DNA from: Glaciihabitans sp.
Lineage (GTDB): Bacteria > Actinomycetota > Actinomycetes > Actinomycetales > Microbacteriaceae
Length of the DNA stretch: 64,000 bases
Assembly (NCBI GenBank): GCA_025465535.1
Contig: JAODMY010000072.1
Location: 1 to 64,000, forward strand
Reading direction: 5' to 3'
The notes beneath the pieces were generated by a model, which did not search any database, was not told the origin of the DNA, and was given only the letters and a program-made list of their open reading frames with translations. Shown piece after piece: positions 9,435 through 18,475 of this stretch (position 1 is the stretch's first letter; each line of letters starts with the position of its first letter). A program made the translations under genes and the position numbers.

Positions 9435-9448
9435 AGGGTAAACCTATG
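9432..9448. promoter_or_regulatory. symmetric bidirectional leaderless promoter
   Basis: CATAGGGTAAACCTATG: the plus strand has TAGGGT (9434-9439) 6 nt before ATG 9446; the minus strand has TAGGTT (9446-9441) 6 nt before ATG 9434. Confidence 0.55.
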
Positions 9449-10747
9449 TCCAGCGCCATGACGACAACCGAATACACGACTGCCGAATACACGATTCCTG
9501 GGATGCACGTGCGTGAGCACACCGTGACCGTGCCGCTCGACTGGGCTGACCCGGAGGGTGCCGGAATCCGGGTGTTTGCACGCGAGCTCGTGGATCCGCG
9601 CCGCAGGGACGAGGCGTTGCCGCTACTCGTGTTTCTCCAGGGCGGCCCCGGCGGTAAATCGCCCCGACCCGAGACCACGGGTGAGTGGATCGGCAGCGCG
9701 CTGAAGACGCACCGCGTGGTGCTGCTCGACCAGCGGGGCACGGGGCGAAGCTCGCGAGTGACCGGCGACGTCATCAGCCGTTTCGGCGCCGAGGATGGCG
9801 CGCGCTACCTGCTGAACTTTCGCGCGGACTCCATCGTCGCCGACCTCGAATACCTGCGGAAGACCGTCTTCGGCGGCGCAAAGTGGTCGACGCTCGGCCA
9901 GAGCTATGGTGGATTCCTGACGCTGACCTACCTGTCGAAAGCGCCGGAGGCTCTCGAAAGCTGCTACGTCGTGGGTGGGCTGGCGGGCATCCATCCGTCC
10001 GCCGACGAGGTGTATCGCCGCACCTATCCGCGGGTCGAGGGCAAGACGGCCCGCTTCTATGCGCGGTACCCACAGGATGTGGATCGCGTCGCTGCCGTCG
10101 CGGACTTCATCGACGCCCACGACGTGCGCCTGCCGGACGGCGATCGGCTCAGCGTGCGGCGCCTTCAGAGCCTCGGTCTCGACTTCGGCATGAAGCCGAG
10201 CTTCGAGCGGATGCACTGGCTCTTCGATGAGGCCTGGACGAACGAGGGTGCGACTCCGGATGCGCTCGCTGACGTCTTCCTCAACGAGGTCTACCAGCGC
10301 ACGAATTTCTGGGACAACCCCCTATTCGTCGTGATGCAGGAGAGCATCTACGGCAGTGGGCCGAATCCGACCCGGTGGGCGGCATCCCGTGTCCTGCCCG
10401 CGAATTTCTCGACGTCCAACCGGCCGCTGCAGTTCACCGGCGAGATGATGTTCCCGTGGATGCTCGAGGAGATCGCCTCCCTTCGCCCCTTTGCCGCCGC
10501 AGCCAATGCTCTGGCCGAGACCGCCGAGTACCCGCCGCTCTACGATCTCGATCGGCTCGCGTCGAACGAGGTTCCGGTGAACGCGGCGGTGTACTTCGAC
10601 GACATGTACGTCGATCGGGACCTCTCTCTCGAGACGGCGGCGCAGGTCGGTAACGTACAGACCTGGGTGACCAACGAGTATGAGCACGACGGGATCCACG
10701 ACGGCTCGACCGTGTTCGACCGGTTGGTCGAGCTTCGCCAGCGCTGA
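9446..10747 (+). CDS. alpha/beta-fold hydrolase, prolyl aminopeptidase-like
   Basis: FLQGGPGGKSPRP, LLDQRGTGRSS, LGQSYGGFLTLTYLS nucleophile elbow. Confidence 0.85.
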   Translation: MSSAMTTTEYTTAEYTIPGMHVREHTVTVPLDWADPEGAGIRVFARELVDPRRRDEALPLLVFLQGGPGGKSPRPETTGEWIGSALKTHRVVLLDQRGTGRSSRVTGDVISRFGAEDGARYLLNFRADSIVADLEYLRKTVFGGAKWSTLGQSYGGFLTLTYLSKAPEALESCYVVGGLAGIHPSADEVYRRTYPRVEGKTARFYARYPQDVDRVAAVADFIDAHDVRLPDGDRLSVRRLQSLGLDFGMKPSFERMHWLFDEAWTNEGATPDALADVFLNEVYQRTNFWDNPLFVVMQESIYGSGPNPTRWAASRVLPANFSTSNRPLQFTGEMMFPWMLEEIASLRPFAAAANALAETAEYPPLYDLDRLASNEVPVNAAVYFDDMYVDRDLSLETAAQVGNVQTWVTNEYEHDGIHDGSTVFDRLVELRQR

Positions 10748-10764
10748 CCTGACACAATCCGAGG

Positions 10765-11268
10765 ATGGTGTCCCTCCAGCGCGGAGTTCGTTCGATCGTT
10801 GCGGCGTTCTCGCGGTCACGCTTCTTCCGTCGCTACGGATCTCGGATCATGCCCCCACTCGAACGCGGTTGGGCGAGGGTCACGGGCGGCCGATCTCCGC
10901 TGAGCGGTGTGCTCGTTCCCTCTCTCGTGCTGCACACGATCGGCACGAAATCCGGACTCGAGCGGGACACGCCCCTGATGTACTGCCCGGAGCCAGACGG
11001 ACGGATGCTCGTGACCGGCAGCAACTTCGCTCGCGACAAACACCCGGCCTGGACCGCGAACCTCGCCGCGCATCCGGATGCCGCTGTCACAATCCGCGGG
11101 AAGCGGCTTCCCGTGCACGCGGCCCGCATTGCCGACGAGGAGCTCGACGAAACCTGGGCCTGGATCGAGCGGCAGTGGCCGGGCTACCGAGGCTACGAGC
11201 GAAATTCCGGGCGGGTTCTCAGGATCTTCCGGCTGGTTCCGTCCGACGAGGCCAAGCCGAATCCCTAG
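10765..11268 (+). CDS. nitroreductase/deazaflavin (F420)-dependent oxidoreductase family protein
   Basis: LHTIGTKSGLERDTPLMYCPEPDGRMLVTGSNFARDKHPAWTANLAAHPDAAVTIRG resembles the DUF385 family. Confidence 0.8.
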   Translation: MVSLQRGVRSIVAAFSRSRFFRRYGSRIMPPLERGWARVTGGRSPLSGVLVPSLVLHTIGTKSGLERDTPLMYCPEPDGRMLVTGSNFARDKHPAWTANLAAHPDAAVTIRGKRLPVHAARIADEELDETWAWIERQWPGYRGYERNSGRVLRIFRLVPSDEAKPNP

Positions 11269-11278
11269 GCTTGATCGT

Positions 11279-12307
11279 ATGCGATATGTGATCATCGGAG
11301 CCGGGGCAATCGGCGGAAGTATCGCGGCACGGCTCGCGCAACACAGCGTCGAGCATCCTCCGCTCCTCATTGCGCGAGGCGCGCACGGCGACGCCATCCG
11401 GGCGAACGGACTGCGCCTGCGCACGCCGGACGAGGATGTGTTCGTGCCGATCGACGTCGCCTCCTCGCCCGCTGAGGTGAAGTTGCGGGCGGACGACGTG
11501 CTGGTGCTCGCAACCAAGACCCACCAGGCCGAGACCGCGCTGACGCAGTGGGTCGACCAGCCCGTGTTCGACGACACCGATTCGGTGGTCGGCACGGCCG
11601 GTGATCGACTCCCGGTGCTTCTCGCGCTCAACGGCGTCGCCAGCGAGCGAATCGCCCTGCGCCTGTTCGACCGCGTGTACGGCGTCTGCGTCTGGATGCC
11701 GGCCGTGCACCTCGAGCCGGGCGAGGTCATCCTGCGAATCGCGCCGGCCAGCGGCGTCTTCATCATCGGCCGTTATGCGTCGGCACAGGATGACGCAGAT
11801 TGCGAGCTTCTTGCGACCGTCGAGTCCGACTGGACCGCGAGCTCGTTGGGGATCCACGTGGTCGATGACGTCATGCGCTGGAAGTACACGAAGCTGCTGA
11901 GCAATCTTGGTAACGCGCCGCAGGCTCTCCTCGCCAGGACCGAGCCGATCGACGAGCTTGTCGACACCCTGCGCGATGAGGCGATCGCGGTTTACCGTGC
12001 CGCCGGAATCGACTGGGCGAGCGACGAGGAGGAAAAGGTCTGGCGCGGCGACCTGTTCGACGTCCGCAAGGTTCCGGGGACTCCGGACGAGCTCGGCGGT
12101 TCGTCCTGGCAGTCGCTGGCACGCGGATCCGGGTCGATCGAAACCGACTACCTGAACGGCGAGATCGCGTATCTCGCGCGCAGCCTTGGAGGTCGAGCAC
12201 CCCTGAACGCTGTCGTGCAGAGGCTCGCACGCCAGGCCGCCGTCGGTGGTGCGCCCGTCGGTTCGATGACGGTTGCCGACCTCGAGGCCGAGTTCACGCG
12301 GGTCTAG
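11279..12307 (+). CDS. 2-dehydropantoate 2-reductase-like (ketopantoate reductase family)
   Basis: MRYVIIGAGAIGGSIAARLAQ Rossmann motif and KYTKLLSNLGN. ATG 11279 is preceded by TAGGCT, consistent with leaderless transcription. Confidence 0.8.
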   Translation: MRYVIIGAGAIGGSIAARLAQHSVEHPPLLIARGAHGDAIRANGLRLRTPDEDVFVPIDVASSPAEVKLRADDVLVLATKTHQAETALTQWVDQPVFDDTDSVVGTAGDRLPVLLALNGVASERIALRLFDRVYGVCVWMPAVHLEPGEVILRIAPASGVFIIGRYASAQDDADCELLATVESDWTASSLGIHVVDDVMRWKYTKLLSNLGNAPQALLARTEPIDELVDTLRDEAIAVYRAAGIDWASDEEEKVWRGDLFDVRKVPGTPDELGGSSWQSLARGSGSIETDYLNGEIAYLARSLGGRAPLNAVVQRLARQAAVGGAPVGSMTVADLEAEFTRV

Positions 12308-12325
12308 CGAGGTAGGAACCAGTCG

Positions 12326-13357
12326 TTACGACAGGTTCGGCTCCCAGCCGAGTGCCGGCGCGATGTGGCTCGCGACCGTTTCCAGCAGGTGGGTGTTGTA
12401 CTCGACGCCAAGCTGGTTCGGGACGGTCAACAGGATGGTGTCGGCCTCGCGAACGGCGGCATCCTCGAGGAGTCCGGCGACGATTTTCTCGGGCTCACCG
12501 ATGTAGCTCTTGCCGAACCGGGCGATCGTGGTGGCGTCGAGGTGACCGACCTGGTCCTCCTCGTCGCGACCGGATCCAAAGTAGGCGCGATCCTCATCCG
12601 TCGTGATCGGCAGGATGCTGCGGCTGACCGAAACGCGCGGCTCGCGTTCCCAGCCCGCCGCCTTCCACGCCTCGCGGAACAGGGCGATCTGTTCCGCCTG
12701 AAGGTCGCCGAACGGGACCCCGGTGTCCTCGGTGAGCAGGGTCGAGCTCATGAGGTTGAGACCCTTCTCTGCCGTCCACTGGCCGGTCGCGCGGCTGCCC
12801 GCACCCCACCAGATGCGCTCGGCGAGCCCGGGCGACTGCGGCATGATCGGCAGGGGATTCGTGGATCCCGTCATCTGTGGATTCGCGTTCGCGACACCCG
12901 CGCCCTGGATAGCGGCCATGAACAGGTCGGTGTGCGCGCGCGCGAGAGCCGCGTCATCCATGCCCTCCGGTGGGACGAAGCCGAACGATTCGGAACCCCT
13001 CAGCGCGGTCTCGGGTGAGCCACGGCTGACGCCGAGCTGGAGCCGACCGCTGCTGATGAGGTCCGCGGCTGCCGCTTCCTCGGCCATGTAGAGCGGATTC
13101 TCGTAGCGCATGTCGATGACACCGGTGCCGATTTCGATGCGACTCGTTCGCGCCGCGATCGCGGACAGCAGCGGGAACGGCGAGGCCAGCTGGCGCGCGA
13201 AGTGGTGAACGCGGAAGAACGCGCCGTCGATCCCGAGCTCTTCGGCAGACACGGCCAGGTCGATCGACTGGAGCAGCGCATCCTGGGCGGTTCGTGTCTG
13301 CGATCCGGGGGCGGGCTGCCAGTGCCCGAACGAGAGGAATCCGATCTTCTTCTTCAC
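12326..13357 (-). CDS. LLM class flavin-dependent oxidoreductase
   Basis: KKKIGFLSFGHWQP, IEIGTGVIDMRYENPLYMAEEAAAADLISSGRLQLGVSRGSPE. GTG at 13357 is the likely start. Confidence 0.85.
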   Translation of the reverse strand: MKKKIGFLSFGHWQPAPGSQTRTAQDALLQSIDLAVSAEELGIDGAFFRVHHFARQLASPFPLLSAIAARTSRIEIGTGVIDMRYENPLYMAEEAAAADLISSGRLQLGVSRGSPETALRGSESFGFVPPEGMDDAALARAHTDLFMAAIQGAGVANANPQMTGSTNPLPIMPQSPGLAERIWWGAGSRATGQWTAEKGLNLMSSTLLTEDTGVPFGDLQAEQIALFREAWKAAGWEREPRVSVSRSILPITTDEDRAYFGSGRDEEDQVGHLDATTIARFGKSYIGEPEKIVAGLLEDAAVREADTILLTVPNQLGVEYNTHLLETVASHIAPALGWEPNLS

Positions 13358-13401
13358 GCTAACTGCAGCGCCGCACAGCGCTTCGCTATTCCCAACGTGA
13401 A

Positions 13402-14877
13402 TCAGTGCATGTGCGTGAACGCGTCCCAGGCGGCCCGACGATCGGCGCGGGAGTCGAGCTCGACCCGGTCGGGATCGTCGAAGACGTAGTTCGCGCGGGT
13501 GGCCCTGTCGTATTGCGGCCACGACGCATCCACTGTTCCGTCAACGGCGAAGCGGAACCAGAAGTCCTGCATCCGTTGGCTGATGGCCGCGAGGGTGTTC
13601 GCCCCACCGAAGAGCGTCGTGAGTTTGCCGACGGCCGTGCGAGTTCGATCGAAGACAGTGAGGAGGTCGGCGCCGTGGGTCGCATCGATTTGGAGGGCCC
13701 GAAGGAGTGGCGTCGCGTACTCGAGCCGATAGACCCAGGTTGGTGCGATTGCGGACTGCGATTGGCCGATTTCATAGGTCGGAAACCAGAATGCGAAGTC
13801 CCCGCCGAAGTCGAGCGTGCCGCGGCGATCGGGGAAGCGATAGACCTTTCGCATCAGTGCGTCGCCGGCGGCCGAGGTATTCGCGAGCAGTCCATCGATG
13901 CGGGTTCGCGTGGTCGCGAGGATGCGGCGCTTGCCCCAGAACACCGATCCTTCGCGCGCGCAGGTGCCGATGATGAGGGGGACCGGATGCGTGTTCCCGG
14001 CCTTGAACGCATCCATCGGATGCTCGGGCAGGTAGTCGCCGTCGACGACCGGACTGAAGGCCTGGTCGCCGGGGTACTGGTCGGGGATCCGGGTGAACAG
14101 CAGGCGAGCGGCGGTGACCATGGCATCCATGCTCGACGTCCGCAGCGCATCGGCCTCGCGTCCGGGCTCGGCCCCAAGCAGCTCGAGGAACTCGCGTGCC
14201 CACTGGCGTGTGACATCCGGACGGTAGACCGCGTTGCTCGGTGGACTCTGCGCGATCGCCCGCGCCAACAGCCCGCGAGCGGCCGGAGTCGCGAGCAGCG
14301 TCGTGACCGCATTGCCGCCTGAACTCTCGCCGTAAACGGTCACGTTTGACGGGTCACCGCCGAATGCCGCGATGTTGTCGCGCACCCACTCGAGCGCCGC
14401 GACCTGGTCGCGCAGGCCGAGGTTGTTATCAAATCCAAACTCACTGAAATCGAGATAGCCGAAGGCGTTCAGCCGATAGTTGAAAGTGACGTGGATGGCC
14501 CCGCGACGGACGAAGTTGGCTCCGCGGAGTGGGATGTCGGCGGGGGAGCCCACGCCATATGCCCCGCCGTGGATATAGACCATGACCGGCAGTGAACGAT
14601 CGATGGATGCCGGCGCAATGACGTTGAGCGTGAGGCAGTCCTCGCTGCGCGGAGTACTTCTTCGCGTGCCGACGAATGGTCCCTTTCGGTCCTGCGGTGC
14701 CGAGGGGCCGAACCGGGTCGCATCCCGCACGCCCGTCCACGGCGGTGTCCGCTGGGGAGCGCGAAGCCGCAGTTCGCCAACGGCCGCAGCGGCGAACGGT
14801 ATGCCTCGCCAGGCGCGAACTCCGTCGGCCGCCAGACCCCGAACCACGCCCGCCGCGGTCGCGATGTCGAGGGTCAT
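13402..14877 (-). CDS. carboxylesterase/lipase family protein (type B)
   Basis: EDCLTLNVIAP, VMVYIHGGAYGVGS, VTVYGESSGGNAV nucleophile motif. Confidence 0.9.
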   Translation of the reverse strand: MTLDIATAAGVVRGLAADGVRAWRGIPFAAAAVGELRLRAPQRTPPWTGVRDATRFGPSAPQDRKGPFVGTRRSTPRSEDCLTLNVIAPASIDRSLPVMVYIHGGAYGVGSPADIPLRGANFVRRGAIHVTFNYRLNAFGYLDFSEFGFDNNLGLRDQVAALEWVRDNIAAFGGDPSNVTVYGESSGGNAVTTLLATPAARGLLARAIAQSPPSNAVYRPDVTRQWAREFLELLGAEPGREADALRTSSMDAMVTAARLLFTRIPDQYPGDQAFSPVVDGDYLPEHPMDAFKAGNTHPVPLIIGTCAREGSVFWGKRRILATTRTRIDGLLANTSAAGDALMRKVYRFPDRRGTLDFGGDFAFWFPTYEIGQSQSAIAPTWVYRLEYATPLLRALQIDATHGADLLTVFDRTRTAVGKLTTLFGGANTLAAISQRMQDFWFRFAVDGTVDASWPQYDRATRANYVFDDPDRVELDSRADRRAAWDAFTHMH

Positions 14878-14944
14878 GCGTCGAGCTTAAGTCGCTTTGC
14901 CCGAGTTATGGCTAAGAGTCTGCTGGGTGAGTGGCGATGTTCTC

Positions 14945-15010
14945 GTCTGCCCCCGCCAGATGCGTCTGCCCCCGTACGTACGGGGGCAGACGCATCACCC
15001 GGGGGCAGAC
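14945..15010. repeat. 66-bp palindromic repeat, copy 1
   Basis: Contains a perfect 38-bp palindrome GATGCGTCTGCCCCCGTAC|GTACGGGGGCAGACGCATC (14959-14996) with outer arms GTCTGCCCCCG/CGGGGGCAGAC. Confidence 0.9.
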
Positions 15011-15039
15011 AGGGTCTCGCTGACCCTAGAATTTCGTCC

Positions 15040-15204
15040 ATGATGGATTGGATCGCGGAAGCGCTCTTCGGGCTTTTCAGCAGTGTGATGCCAAATGGTT
15101 TCCCCGCATCCAGGCGCAAACGCGAAGAGGCGAAGCTGGCCCAGCGTGCCGGGGAGAAACCTCAGCCACCGTTTCTTCCGTCAACGACTGGGCTAGACAA
15201 GTGA
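15040..15204 (+). CDS. small hypothetical protein between two palindromic repeat copies
   Basis: MMDWIAEALFGLFSSVMPNGFPASRRKREEAKLAQRAGEKPQPPFLPSTTGLDK; TAGAAT (15027-15032) lies 7 nt upstream of ATG 15040. Confidence 0.5.
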   Translation: MMDWIAEALFGLFSSVMPNGFPASRRKREEAKLAQRAGEKPQPPFLPSTTGLDK

Positions 15205-15230
15205 GCCGCTCCCTCATCAAGTAGCTAGTC

Positions 15231-15296
15231 GTCTGCCCCCGCCAGATGCGTCTGCCCCCGTACGTACGGGGGCAGACGCATCACCCGGGGGCAGAC
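15231..15296. repeat. 66-bp palindromic repeat, copy 2 (identical to copy 1)
   Basis: Base-for-base identical to 14945-15010; perfect 38-bp palindrome at 15245-15282. Confidence 0.9.
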
Positions 15297-15337
15297 GCAG
15301 TTTCAGCGGTCAGCCGATTAGCTCCGCTCGAGTCGGG

Positions 15338-16501
15338 TCAGCTCGGATCGAGCAGGTGCTGGATGAGCATGGTCGCCGCCCCGACGACCCCGCCGGTTTC
15401 ACCGGCGCGCGACTCGGTGATGGTCAGGTGGCGCGTCGCCAGCGGCGTCGACTGTCCGTAGACGACCTCGCGAACACCGGCGACGAGATTCTCGTCCGCG
15501 CGGGCGATGCTGCCGCCGATCACGATGATCGACGGATTCAGGATGTTCACGCAGGTCGCGACGACCTCGCCGAGATCCCGGCCGGCCTGGCGGATCGCAT
15601 CCGTCGCCCGGGTGTCGCCGCGTTTGGCGAGCTCGACGACATCCGCACTGGAGGCCGCCTGGAGTCCCTGTGCCGAGAGTGCCCGAGCAATGCCGGGGCC
15701 GCTCGCGAGTTCTTCGAGGTCGGCATCGACATCACCGTGGGCGGGCGTGCGCGAGGTGAACGGAACGCGCACGTGACCGAGATCGCCGGCCGTTCCCTGG
15801 GCCCCGCGCTGAAGTTTTCCGCCACTGATGATCCCCGCTCCGATACCGGTGGCGACCTTGACGAACAGCAGGTCGTCAATCGCTCGCCAGACGGTGGCGT
15901 GTTCGCCAAGCGCCAGCAGGTTGACGTCGTTGTCGACCAGCACGGGAACGTCGAAGGTCGCCCGAATGTAGGCGGGAACGTCGAAGCGATCCCAGCCCGG
16001 CATGATCGGGGGATTCGTGGGCATGCCGGTCGAGTGCTCGACCGGACCGGGAAGTCCGATTCCCACGCCCACGATGTCTGAGGCCGGCCGGCCGAGGCGC
16101 TCCCGCAGGAGCTCCGCCGCATCCAGGGCCCAGCGGAGGACCGTCTCCGGCCCGTCGGCGATATCGAGCGAGGTCGATTCGAGGTCGAGAACGGTACCGG
16201 AGAGATCGGTGAGGGCGACAAGGCCATGGGTTGCACCGAGGTCGATGGCGAGCAGGATGCGCGCCGCGGGCTGGAACGCGACGAAACCGGGCGGTCGTCC
16301 GCCTGACGAGACCCCGTTGGTCGACACCGCGACAAGGCCTGTTTCGATGAGGGAGTCGAGACGCGCGGCGACGGTCGATCGGGCAAGCCCGGACAGCTCC
16401 GCGAGTTCGGATCTGGTCCGTGCCGATCCGTCGCGCAGATGCACGAGAAGTCGGGCGGCCTCCGGGGTCAGGAGCGGTTCCGGGCGGGCCATACTCGCCA
16501 T
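15338..16501 (-). CDS. ROK family transcriptional regulator
   Basis: N-terminal wHTH (RTRSELAELSGLARSTVAARLDSL) and ROK kinase fold (LLAIDLGATHGLVALTDL, VGIGLPGPVEHSTG). ATG 16501 chosen over the ORF-track start. Confidence 0.85.
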   Translation of the reverse strand: MASMARPEPLLTPEAARLLVHLRDGSARTRSELAELSGLARSTVAARLDSLIETGLVAVSTNGVSSGGRPPGFVAFQPAARILLAIDLGATHGLVALTDLSGTVLDLESTSLDIADGPETVLRWALDAAELLRERLGRPASDIVGVGIGLPGPVEHSTGMPTNPPIMPGWDRFDVPAYIRATFDVPVLVDNDVNLLALGEHATVWRAIDDLLFVKVATGIGAGIISGGKLQRGAQGTAGDLGHVRVPFTSRTPAHGDVDADLEELASGPGIARALSAQGLQAASSADVVELAKRGDTRATDAIRQAGRDLGEVVATCVNILNPSIIVIGGSIARADENLVAGVREVVYGQSTPLATRHLTITESRAGETGGVVGAATMLIQHLLDPS

Positions 16502-16534
16502 TGAACCACACCGATCGAACACCGAAACGAAATA

Positions 16535-16571
16535 TGTCGACAAAGTGCTGACTTTTGCATGTTCTTCGACA
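16535..16571. promoter_or_regulatory. possible ROK-regulator operator in divergent intergenic region
   Basis: Inverted repeat TGTCGA (16535-16540) ... TCGACA (16566-16571) between divergent ROK and isomerase genes. Confidence 0.3.
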
Positions 16572-16619
16572 GAAGTATGCTGAGATGGATGTCCCGAGAC
16601 ATTTTCGATGAGGAGAATC

Positions 16620-17369
16620 GTGAGCAATTCCAGGTTGTCAGTGCAGTTGTACACCGTGCGCGAAGCGATGAGCGAGGATCTGCCTGGCACGCTCCAGCGC
16701 ATTGCCGACATCGGTTTCAGTCAGGTCGAGCCGTATAACTTCGACGCAGTTGCTGGGCTGGGGGATGCGCTGAAAGCCGCGGGTCTCACGGCACCGACGA
16801 CGCACGCTCACTTCGTCGGCGAAGACGACGCTCGCCTCGAGGAACTGTTCGCCGCGGCACACGACCTCGGAATCGCGACGGTCATCGATCCACATGTGCC
16901 TGTCGAACGCTGGCAGACGGCCGAATCCGTCGCCGAGATCGCAGGCCAGCTGAACGCCGCCGCGGTCATCGCGGCAAAGCACGGAGTCGTTGTCGGCTAC
17001 CACAACCACGGCCACGAGCTGCGTTCCGTGATTGACGGTGAGCCCGCGCTCGAGTTGTTCGCGCGTCACCTGTCCCCGGAGGTCGTGCTCGAGGTCGATA
17101 CCTACTGGGTTGCGGTCGGCGGCCAGGATCCGGTCGCGGTGCTGAAGCGGCTCGGCGACCGGGTCGTCGCCATCCACGTGAAGGATGGGCCGCCATCCGA
17201 CGACAATCTCGACCAGGTCGCCGTCGGAAGCGGAGGGATGCCGGTGAAGGAGATCATCGCCGCCGCGCCAAATGCGCTCCGAGTGGTCGAGCTCGACGAC
17301 TCGCGCGGCGATCGGTTTACGGCAATCGCCGATAGCTACGCGTTTCTCGTGAAGGAGAACCTCGCGTGA
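16620..17369 (+). CDS. sugar phosphate isomerase/epimerase family protein
   Basis: LSVQLYTVREAMSEDLPGTLQRIADIGFSQVEPYNF, VGYHNHGHEL, VLEVDTYWV. GTG 16620 or ATG 16608. Confidence 0.85.
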   Translation: MSNSRLSVQLYTVREAMSEDLPGTLQRIADIGFSQVEPYNFDAVAGLGDALKAAGLTAPTTHAHFVGEDDARLEELFAAAHDLGIATVIDPHVPVERWQTAESVAEIAGQLNAAAVIAAKHGVVVGYHNHGHELRSVIDGEPALELFARHLSPEVVLEVDTYWVAVGGQDPVAVLKRLGDRVVAIHVKDGPPSDDNLDQVAVGSGGMPVKEIIAAAPNALRVVELDDSRGDRFTAIADSYAFLVKENLA

Positions 17370-18475
17370 GCGCCTCCACAGGCCGCGTCGGTGTCGGCGT
17401 CATCGGCGCCGGCGTCATTAGTTCCCAGTACCTCGACAACCTCACGACGTTCCCCGACCTCGAGGTCCGCTTCATCGCCGACATCGATCTCGAGCGCGCG
17501 GAGGCCCAGGCAAAGAAGTACGGTGTTGCCGGTCACGGTTCCGTCGAGCAGTTGCTTCAGGATGACGGCATCGAGATCGTCGTCAATCTCACGATTCCGA
17601 AGGCGCACGTCGAGGTGGCGCTGCAGGTGCTCGCCGCGGGCAAGCATGTCTGGACCGAGAAGCCCTTCGCCCTCGATCGCGAGAGCGGAATCACGCTTCT
17701 GGATGCGGCACACTCCGCGGGCCTTCGGGTCGCGACCGCGCCCGACACCTTCCTCGGTGCCGGCCTGCAGTCATCCCGTCGGTATCTCGAGAGCGGTGCG
17801 ATCGGCACGCCGTTGACGGCCCTCACGCTGCTGCAGAGCCCCGGCCCGGAGTCGTGGCATCCGAATCCCGACTTCCTGTTCCAGGAGGGCGCCGGCCCAC
17901 TGTTCGACATCGGACCGTACTACCTCACAACGTTGGTGCAGTTCTTCGGACCCGTCAAGCGCGTCACCGCCGTCGCCGGCAAGGCCAAGCCGACGCGCAC
18001 GATCGGTTCGGGGCCGCGGGCAGGGGAGCAGTTCGACGTCACGGTTCCGACGCACGTCAGCGCGCTGTTCGAGTTCGAGAGCGGGCAGACCGCCCAGAGC
18101 GTGTTCAGCTTCGACTCGAAGGTGCGTCGCACGCAGTTCGAGGTGTCCGGGGTGGACGGGACTCTTGTGGTCCCGGATCCGAACACCTTCGACGGCGACC
18201 TCATCGTGTGGGGGGATGGCGACGAGTCCACGACCGTTCCGAGCGTCGGCAGTACGTCGACTCGCGGAACCGGAGTGGTCGAGCTGGCGCAGTCGATCCG
18301 CGCCGGACGACCGGAGCGCGCATCCGGCGAACTCGCATTCCACGTTCTCGACATCATGGTGTCGACGATCGAGTCAGCCGAGAAGGGGGCTCCCGTCGAC
18401 ATCGCGAGCTCCGTCGTCGTCGCCCCGCCGCTTCCGGAGAGCTGGGATCCTCGCGACGCGACACTCGCGAAATGA
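17366..18475 (+). CDS. Gfo/Idh/MocA family oxidoreductase
   Basis: VGVIGAGVISSQYLDNL, VNLTIPKAHVEVALQVLAAGKHVWTEKPFA. Confidence 0.9.
   Translation: MSASTGRVGVGVIGAGVISSQYLDNLTTFPDLEVRFIADIDLERAEAQAKKYGVAGHGSVEQLLQDDGIEIVVNLTIPKAHVEVALQVLAAGKHVWTEKPFALDRESGITLLDAAHSAGLRVATAPDTFLGAGLQSSRRYLESGAIGTPLTALTLLQSPGPESWHPNPDFLFQEGAGPLFDIGPYYLTTLVQFFGPVKRVTAVAGKAKPTRTIGSGPRAGEQFDVTVPTHVSALFEFESGQTAQSVFSFDSKVRRTQFEVSGVDGTLVVPDPNTFDGDLIVWGDGDESTTVPSVGSTSTRGTGVVELAQSIRAGRPERASGELAFHVLDIMVSTIESAEKGAPVDIASSVVVAPPLPESWDPRDATLAK

Noticed and set aside
15040-15296. Complete insertion sequence between the 66-bp repeats
   Set aside because: No transposase-length ORF and no target-site duplication seen; at most a REP-like or non-autonomous cassette.
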